Source: Micropterix aruncella (Eukaryota; Arthropoda; Insecta; Lepidoptera; Micropterigidae). From it: 64,000 nucleotides of DNA. The notes below the pieces were generated by a model that worked only from the letters and a program-made list of their open reading frames with translations, made no database searches and was not told the DNA's origin. The stretch is taken from the NCBI GenBank assembly GCA_944548615.1, contig OX155952.1, positions 24,213,417-24,277,416 of the forward strand. The letters run 5' to 3'. The position numbers and the translations under genes were made by a program. Of the stretch, positions 57,815 through 64,000 are shown in pieces (position 1 is the first letter of the stretch; the number at the start of each line of letters is the position of its first letter).

Positions 57815-58413
57815 TGATGTGTAAGCAAGCGCCGTGGCCCGTCAGACCGTTGGCAAATTGATTCTCGAGACCGACGACTCGGTTAACTGATGTTTTATAA
57901 GAATCTCCATTTACTTATATGTGTGTATTTCAAGTGTGTGATGTGTGATATGGGTGCTTGACATCGTATGCTTCTTACGCTCCTGAGGTCTAAAGTTAAA
58001 ACTGAACCCAACTTTATGTTGCTAATGCGCCAGAGACTGAATTGCCAGTTCTATCATCTTGATGGGCGTTTTTGACGGCATGCGTATTATTTTATATTTG
58101 TCATTTCTGTTTCCGCGTGGTATTTCCTTTTTCTGTTTTCTATGTTCAGACAGAGTGGCTTTCGGGCATTGTCGTATTCCTTTAGTCCTATCTGTTTTTG
58201 GTTAAAATGGTCGGCTGGTTATCCTTCTATAACATCCTATATGTGTCCTTTCAATATGTGTTTGGAGTGCGACATTTGAATTGTTCGCTCTTGTATAGGG
58301 AAAAATAGAGCAAGCAGCCGTTGAAGCCTTATTATAAAATGTTTTTGTGTTAGGATAAGGATTTTCTTTTTGTAAATTGTAACTTAAATTATGGAAATAA
58401 ATAAATAAATAAG
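57815..58413 (+). repeat. Direct-repeat array, unit 1
   Basis: The unit begins 'gcgccgtggcccgtcagacc', then 'gttggcaaattgattctcga'. It passes 'gaatctccatttacttat', 'aactgaacccaact', 'tttctgtttccgcgtggtat' and 'ggagtgcgacatttgaattg', and ends at an AAATAAATAAATAAATAA tail at 58396-58413. The tail suggests the unit is a LINE or SINE 3' region. No coding match. Confidence 0.7.
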
Positions 58414-58996
58414 TGTCACAACGACAGTCTACACGGTAAAAGAAAGCGCACCGCAGCCCGTCAGGCGGTTGGCGAATTGATTATCGAGACTAACGATTCG
58501 GTGGACTGATATTATATTTTATAGGAATCTCCATTTACTTCTATGATATTTCAATTGTGTGTTGTGTGATATGAATGCTTGGCATTGTATGCATCTCACG
58601 CTTCTGTCGTCTCATGTTCAAGCTGAACCCAACTCTTGATTGATAATGAGCCAGACACTGATTAGCCAATTCTTTGATTTTGTGGGTGTTATTGACAGCA
58701 TGGCTTGCGTATTATTTTGTGTTTGTCATTTCTGTTTCCGCGTGGTATTTCCTTTTTCTGTTTCGTGTGTTCTGGCAGTGTCCTTCAGGCTTTGAAAAGC
58801 CGATTTCATTCTCAATACACTGAATGGCGCCATATTTTTTTAATCTTGTCGGTTTTTTGGTTTAAATAAACTACCAGTTACTCCTCTATAACATCTTATG
58901 CAGTGATTACACGACTGCCCAACAAAACATATAATATGTAATGTGTTTAGGGTTCATCTATGTATGTTTTACGTTTCTTCATTCAAATCATAACTT

Positions 58997-60009
58997 GGCC
59001 TTCAATGCCAGAATGATTGGACAACAATTGGGGACTTTTGCATTCCGCCTCCAATGCACTGGAAGGTAATGCTCTATGACTGGACGCCAGAGATGCTGAA
59101 ATTTTATTTGAATGCCTTTCAGCATACACTTCCAGACCCCAGTAACCTCGCTCGTTGGAGCTTTGCCGAGGATAGTTCTTGTCCCCTCTGTAGCAATACC
59201 CCTTGCACAGCTAGACACATTCTAGCTGGCTGCAAGGTGGCCTTAGATCAAGGACGGTACACTTACCGCCATGACAAAGTTCTCGCTGTTATTCGCGAGG
59301 TAATTAGTCTCTCAGTGGCTCGTGCCAACAAGGGTTTGACAGTATCCTCCAAACCCCCAATACAGTTTGTGCGGGATGGCTCTAAAGGCAAAAAACATTC
59401 AACTACAAAACCTTTCTCAATAATCGAGAAAGCTGCAGATTGGATTCTGGAGGTTGATTCGGTCTCTAAGCAGTATAAATTCCCTGAAAGTCTCGGATGC
59501 ACAGCCCTCCGTCCAGATATAACTCTTTACTCTCTATCTCGGAAGGTGGCTCTTATTGTAGAATTAACTGTTCCATGGGAATCAAATATCCCAAAAGACC
59601 ACGAGTACAAATTAAATAAATACCATGATCTTGCAAATGCCGTAACCCGGAACGGCTTCACTGTTCACCTTCACGCGGTGGAAGTTGGCGCTCGTGGCCT
59701 GCCAGCTAAATCTCTATTTCACCTCTTTAAAGATCTTGGCCTTTCCAGAAAAATAATCAACTCTTTCTTAGAAAAATTATCTAAAACTGCGATTTGCGCA
59801 TCTCAAATTCTATGGCTTCGAAGGGGGAGTGAATGGGTGGCAAGGTGAACGCTCACATGTGGCAAGACAGCTGTCCTAAACCTACCACAGCCGGTTCGTA
59901 AGTCCGGAATCCACTGCTCACCCCCCAGAAGTGTAAAAAAATAGTATTATGATGGGCCCGACTCCGGTCGGTGAATTCCATGGCAGCTCCGTTTGTATTT
60001 ATTTATTAT
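58997..60009 (+). mobile_element. 5'-truncated LINE with CCHC plus endonuclease-like C-terminus
   Basis: The insertion carries an open frame to 59848 and a 3' region ending in 'tttgtatttatttattat'. No target-site duplication is visible at the junctions, which join perfectly when the insert is removed. Confidence 0.85.
59001..59848 (+). pseudogene. LINE polyprotein C-terminus: CCHC motif and restriction-like endonuclease domain
   Basis: The frame is open from the insertion point to TGA at 59846-59848, about 280 residues; the Met at 59054 is internal. It contains CPLCSNTPCTARHILAGC (C-x2-C-x7-H-x4-C), then GRYTYRHDKVL. About 90 residues on come LRPDITLYSLSRKVALIVEL and TVPWE, a P-D...E pattern as in PD-(D/E)XK nucleases, and finally VEVGARGLPAKSL. 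CCHC followed by such a nuclease at the C-terminus is the layout of restriction-like-endonuclease LINEs (R2, R4, NeSL-like). The reverse transcriptase is missing because of 5' truncation. The domain could still fold, but there is no promoter. Clade assignment is inference. Confidence 0.75.
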
Positions 60010-60454
60010 CTAAACGCTAAAACTGATTTAGAGGTATGTGATATTGCTAGAATCATTATGTCTTCTCGAGTGTCATAGGTATCTTAACTGTCCAAATATC
60101 TAGTAAATAGTTTTATAAATGCCCAAATCTCCAAACGTCAGTAAATAGACATAAGTATATCGTGTTTCGCGTCAAATGAAAAGTCTGATTAAGTAAATTC
60201 CGAAAAGATATATGTATCTATAAAGATAAATACATTAACTACAAATATGGTATTCCATAAAAAACCGTAATAAAACCTATTATAACTACAGCAGTTTACT
60301 TTTTGTAACGGCAGTCGTGTTTTTTTATTCCTTTTAGTATATTTACTTGATTTACAATATGTCTTTGGAGTGCGATATTCGGATTGTTCGCTGTTATATG
60401 GAGAAAAATGTAGCAAGCAGTCTTTGAAGTGGTTACAACTACAGGTTACAACGA

Positions 60455-60570
60455 GCAAAGCAAGCGCTGCGGTCCGTCAGGCCGTTGGCAAATCGACTCT
60501 CTATGTCGACGAATCGGTGGATTGATATGATGTTTTAAGGGAATTTCCATGTACTTCTGTGATATTTTAA
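60455..60570 (+). repeat. Direct-repeat array, unit 3 (start only)
   Basis: Matches the first 110 bp of units 1 and 2 ('agcgctgcggtccgtcaggc', 'cgttggcaaatcgactct', 'ggaatttccatgtacttctg') and then breaks off at 'gtgtgatatg'. Confidence 0.65.
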
Positions 60571-62040
60571 GTGTGTGATATGATTTTTTTGTTATTTATA
60601 TTTGCGAATTTTGGAGCTATATTTTACTAAAAATCGTTGAAATTAGCAGCTAGAGTTATTTTTACGTAATTCAGCTAATTATGTTAATAGACTTTTCACA
60701 GAATTTAGAGCGGAAAGCAGTACTTTTTATCATCAGCCGGGTTTATATAGTCTAGATTTTTTTAACGGGAGGGCAGTGATAGAACGGTCGTTATAATTCG
60801 TAATATTTCGAAAGCGATAGTGAGATTGCCTATAATGGTGTTTCAAACAATTCTCGCTTTTGAATCTATAAAAGCGATTTGATCGCTCGTAATAGGGCTG
60901 CGGATCTGTTGCACGGTCCACACTGATCGTATTGTTGTCCTTTTTTATTGTAACGCGGCGTTTCCTAAATGAAGTTATTCTACAGTTAATTTTAAAAAAA
61001 ATCGCTGAGTATTCTGCTATTCAAAGAATAATAAATCTTAGCTAACTAAGTCCTAATTAATTGACGGAAGCTACATTTTTAATTTTTATGTGAACAAAAA
61101 TAATAATTCTTATGAATACATTTTATCTCTCACATCTTTGATATATAATAATCTTGGGAAAATGAACACTCAGCTGATCTTATAACACGTTTTTTTAGTA
61201 ATTATAATGCAAGTGGGTATATACGTTAAAAATACCTATAGATATCTCACTTTAGATGGCAGTTACGCCTGATTGCTAGCCATCAATTGAATTGGCAATT
61301 TATATGTCTGTTATTTATAAAGTAATTTGAAAGTATTGCAAATACCAGGTTTCACGAAAAAAATACAAGAAGATATCCTTATAATAGACTACTAAAAGGT
61401 TTTATTACATGATAGTGAGTCGTGGAGTGCTAAAATTGTTGAATTGAAATGTTTGTTTCATGTCAACCTAGAATGTTTAACTTGTTTGTGTATAGCGTAT
61501 AATAGTTATTTAAAACTTTCTAGCTAGGTGCAGTACATAGCACTTCCAATTTCGGTGGTACGTCGCTGCAACGTGTACAAAAGTGAACACAGGCGCAAGT
61601 GAAATGCAAACCGGGCCAGGCTGTATGCAAGTTGACGATGAATAATGCATGCTGTCGTCAAATCAGCAGACGTATGCGGCGAATAATTTAATAGTTGGTT
61701 AGCTGGCGTCCCTGATTGGAGGAGATTAAGAGGCGATGTTTGCCAGATGCCTGTCATGTGCTCTGTAATGTTTCTGTTCTTTGTGATAATTACATTAGTA
61801 GAAGAGCGAATCAATATTCACCGATTGAGGCTATTAGGTTTAGGCAATTATTTCTTCAGAATCGCGTTGGTCACCTTTGGTAATCATCCCAAAAAGGACC
61901 AATCAATATTACTGCCTAGATTTATATAAATAATATTATTGTGAAAACAAAAAGATATTGAACATGGCGATCGGCGTTGTCACTGAAAGTATGGTCTATT
62001 TCATTACTATAGCAAGATGACCTGGCCAGATAGTAGTGAT
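60571..62040. other. No supported gene; dispersed repeat at 60975-61115
   Basis: The block with 'acagttaattttaaaa', 'aataaatcttagctaa' and 'taagtcctaattaattgac', then 'g', recurs at 63084-63222. A TATAAAAG at about 60878 stands before a short hairpin AAGCGATTTGATCGCT, which could be a cryptic promoter. Open frames at 61524-61929 have no recognised domains. Confidence 0.3.
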
Positions 62041-62660
62041 TTCGTAATTTAAGTGTGTAAAAAACCAGGGAGCTAATAAGCCCTTGCTGTTCAGGGTCGG
62101 TCACACTCACGGGTCAACACCCACCCGGCGGCCTCCACGCATGAAGCGCGAGCCTGGGTAGGACTCTGGCCTTAGGGCTAGTTTTTCATAGGAGTCAATC
62201 TTCTGGCACTCCTGGACGGTCTGCGCACCGTGCGGCGTGAGCCAATCGATTGTGCATTCTGACTAACAGTCGGTGGAGTCTGGAAGCAGTACTGTTTCCT
62301 ATATAGCGGGGGTGGTTGCTGACCTTTCGGCGACTGGTCTTGAAACGGCCATCTGCTACCCGATTCCGGGTGAACATCCGGGCAAAGGATGCCTTGGTCC
62401 TCAATAGATTCGGTTGAGACGGTTTCCCGCTACACAAAGGAGAGGACCGCGCAAGCGACCTTGAACTCGTAACCAGTCGAGAAACCAGAGTAATCTGGTC
62501 GCAACTGGAAGTAAGGGTGTGAGTGTAAGCCCGCTGGCCTCTTACGGGCTTGTGGCGGAACTTGGCGGTGGACTGTTTTTGTCCTAAGTCTTCTGCGCTC
62601 ACTTCACGGGAGATAGAAAGTTCATATTTCCTGAGGTGATGGGTTCGCCCATTGTAGTTG
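62041..62660 (+). repeat. Repeat family A, GC-rich module
   Basis: Aligns to 21150-21650: 'gagctaataagccc', 'cagggtcggtcacactcac', 'gggtcaacac', 'ccggcggcctccacg', 'gcactcctggacggt', 'ctgactaacag', 'gtcctaagtcttctgcgctc', 'gatgggttcgccc'. The 135-codon minus-strand frame over it (62195-62602) is not conserved in the intron copy and is probably an effect of GC richness. It has a segment at 62330-62540 absent from the intron copy. Confidence 0.7.
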
Positions 62661-63332
62661 ACAGCTTTAGTTGTGTAAAAAAACAGATAGTCCTATTAAA
62701 GACATTTTTAGAGAAATCAAACAATTACACGATAATAAGCTTAATAAAATTAAGTGCAATAAACACAATATCTTTGGTGCTACAGACATGTACCAATAAT
62801 CTAAATTTTCAAAGCGCGTGAAATTACATTTTGAAATATTTTTTTTTGTAAAATATATACTTTTACAAAAAACTAAATTCTCAAAGCTTTCCATAGAGCA
62901 GTAAGTGTGCGGCTGAATTTTAACACAATCACTCTGGATATTTTGAAGTAGAACTTAAGCTAACTTATGTGGTGCTCTTTAATTCACAGGAGGTAGTTTT
63001 TAATTAAACTCCTAAATTAGAACTAAAACAATAAAATATAACTATAATAATAATAAAATATCCCTGCCTAAATAAAGTAAATTTACAGTTAATTTTAAAA
63101 CAATCACTGTGTATTGCGATAATAAAAGATCAATAAATCTTAGCTAAGTAAGTCTTCATTATTTGACGAGATCTACATTTTTTACTAGCTATTCATTTAA
63201 AACAAAATAATAATTGTTATGATTAAAACTAAAATTTTCGAATGTCTGGGGCAGCTGTCTATATGGTATCTATTATGATATTTGGTATATACCGTTATGC
63301 TATATATTTATCTATATGATCTATTCGTTCGC
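62661..63332. other. AT-rich DNA, no gene
   Basis: Contains the repeat block 63084-63222 shared with 60975-61115. Nothing else recognised. Confidence 0.4.
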
Positions 63333-63845
63333 AGAAATCTAGCCGATTTTGAAATGAATGGTGTGCATCACCACTATCCAACAAGATCCCGTAGCATGCT
63401 ACGTTCGGTAAGTCATGCATTATCCAGGTCGGAGAGGCTAGCCTATATCGCCGGCTCAGCGGTTTACAACAAACTCAGTGAGCACATTAGGCAGGTGCAA
63501 TCTCTTGACCTGTTTAAGAGGAACCTCTGATAAGGCGTTTTACTCACTGGAGGAATATTACTCGAGTGAAGTCTAAAATGCTTTGGTGGCTAAAGTGTTT
63601 ATTGATCTCTTTGCATGTTGTCTTGTATTTCCACTTTTTACATGCTTGTGTTTTCTTTTTCGTTTTTTTGTTTATTTTTATTTTTTCTTTACGATAAAAA
63701 AATGTTTGTTTACTAATCTGTATCTGACTTGTATACTAGTATACTAATAAAATGAATATGAATATGAATATAACATAAATAATTAATTGAATAAGATAAA
63801 AAATCTCAAGGTTAATGTAATGATCTTTTAGAAATCTAGCCGATT
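63333..63845 (+). mobile_element. 5'-truncated LINE with 16-bp target-site duplication
   Basis: Direct repeats AGAAATCTAGCCGATT at 63333-63348 and 63830-63845 bracket 63349-63829. The insert contains the C-terminus of a LINE reverse-transcriptase polyprotein, a T-rich 3' UTR and a GAATAT-repeat tail (63753-63770) followed by about 58 bp of unexplained sequence before the right duplication. It is younger than the surrounding repeats. Confidence 0.8.
63350..63573 (+). pseudogene. LINE reverse-transcriptase polyprotein C-terminus
   Basis: The frame reads EMNGVHHHYPTRSRSMLRSV, then SHALSRSERLAYIAGSAVYN and KLSEHIRQVQSLDLFKRNL. A one-base frame loss near 63528 gives a premature TGA, and the next frame supplies KAFYSLEEYYSSEV and a TAA near 63573. 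The H-x-Y-x-T-R-x-R-x-x-L, then F-x-x-x-A-x-x-x-Y-N-x-L, then F-K-x-x-L order is the standard C-terminal tail of CR1/jockey-type LINE proteins. No catalytic domain is present. Confidence 0.8.
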
Positions 63846-64000
63846 AATACATATATAAATATATATTAATTTTTATCATGTTTTAAAATAAAATAATATT
63901 GACAATTTTCATGACATTTTCTTACGAATTTTTATTAGGTAATTAAGATATTTCTGTTACATTAAGTATGATTTTGATTATTTATATAAATATAATATTA
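63846..64000. repeat. Dispersed AT-rich repeat shared with 45470-45595
   Basis: 'gacattttcttacgaattttt', 'taattaaga' and 'attaagtatgattttg' match the block in the 45-kb region. Class unknown; it runs off the window. Confidence 0.6.

Larger units (their letters stand above)
58907..60322 (+). mobile_element. MITE family B copy 6, split by a LINE 3' fragment
   Basis: Left part 58907-58996 (ACACGACTGCCCAACAAAA.. to 'cataactt'); right part 60010-60322 ('ctaaacgctaaaactg' to TAACGGCAGTCGTGT). The two join to the exact family sequence 'cataacttctaaacg'. The LINE fragment between them therefore inserted at a single point with no net loss and no visible duplication. Confidence 0.9.
58440..60454 (+). 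repeat. Direct-repeat array, unit 2, split by a 1.4-kb MITE complex
   Basis: The first part 58440-58906 matches unit 1 block by block ('cccgtcaggcggttggc', 'tttctgtttccgcgtggtat', 'ctcctctataacatctta'). After the MITE complex the unit resumes at about 60345 with 'tttacaatatgtctttggag', 'tgcgatattcggattgttcg' and 'aatgtagcaagcag', corresponding to 58250-58325 of unit 1. Divergence from unit 1 is considerable, so the duplication is old. Confidence 0.75.

Noticed and set aside
62195..62602. 135-codon minus-strand gene
   Set aside because: The GC-rich module is shared with the intron at 21.2 kb, where this frame is not kept. Low stop density follows from GC content.

Overview
The window looks like AT-rich genomic DNA of an insect, most likely a moth or butterfly (Lepidoptera). 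It has very long AT and GGTC microsatellites, spliceosomal GT/AG introns, tRNA-derived SINEs, and TTAA-targeted piggyBac-type elements. It also has Penelope-like retroelements with inverted repeats, several LINE clades and hairpin MITEs. There are no prokaryotic operons, ribosome binding sites, rRNAs or CRISPR arrays. Species assignment is inference, since no search could be run.

Host genes are sparse. The only confident one is the 3' end of an immunoglobulin-superfamily cell-surface gene of the DIP/lachesin type on the + strand. It comprises an Ig-domain exon (20315-20485), a 1.3-kb intron filled with repeats, and a final coding exon (21810-22174) followed by a polyadenylation signal at 22263. 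A few GC-rich islands (2.1, 5.4, 27.1, 40.3 and 46.8 kb) and one short exon-like segment (47.3 kb) may belong to host genes, but I cannot name them.

The rest is a palimpsest of mobile elements. 0-9 kb: MITE, SINE and Penelope-like fragments, a ~600-bp AT tract and a tandem duplication. 9.7-12.9 kb: a GC-rich unclassified repeat family, with a TTAA element carrying a 5'-truncated LINE with a 13-bp target-site duplication (TSD). 13.5-15.7 kb: a second TTAA MITE, a tRNA-SINE, and two MITEs in head-to-head orientation. 17-20 kb: a TA-flanked MITE and a long decayed minus-strand LINE split by a third kind of TTAA MITE. 22-30 kb: hairpin and foldback elements and a Penelope-like copy that still contains reverse-transcriptase sequence. 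34-43 kb: LINE and mariner relics, a PIF/Harbinger-type deletion derivative with perfect 32-bp inverted repeats, a 2.7-kb nested foldback element, and a hAT MITE with an 8-bp TSD. 48-53 kb: a decayed gene of the Mutator-like transposase/YqaJ family, with a tandem triplication inside it and a nearly intact piggyBac-like transposon in its middle. 57-61 kb: a direct-repeat array, one copy of which is split by a MITE that is itself split by the 3' end of a LINE with a CCHC and endonuclease-like C-terminus. 62-64 kb: another GC-rich family copy and a second 5'-truncated LINE with a 16-bp TSD.

None of the transposase or reverse-transcriptase frames is fully intact. The piggyBac-like element at 49.46-51.99 kb is the best preserved, with perfect ends and TTAA duplication but two frameshifts. 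The main interest is the stratigraphy of nested insertions, from which relative ages can be read, and the decayed composite gene at 48-53 kb.
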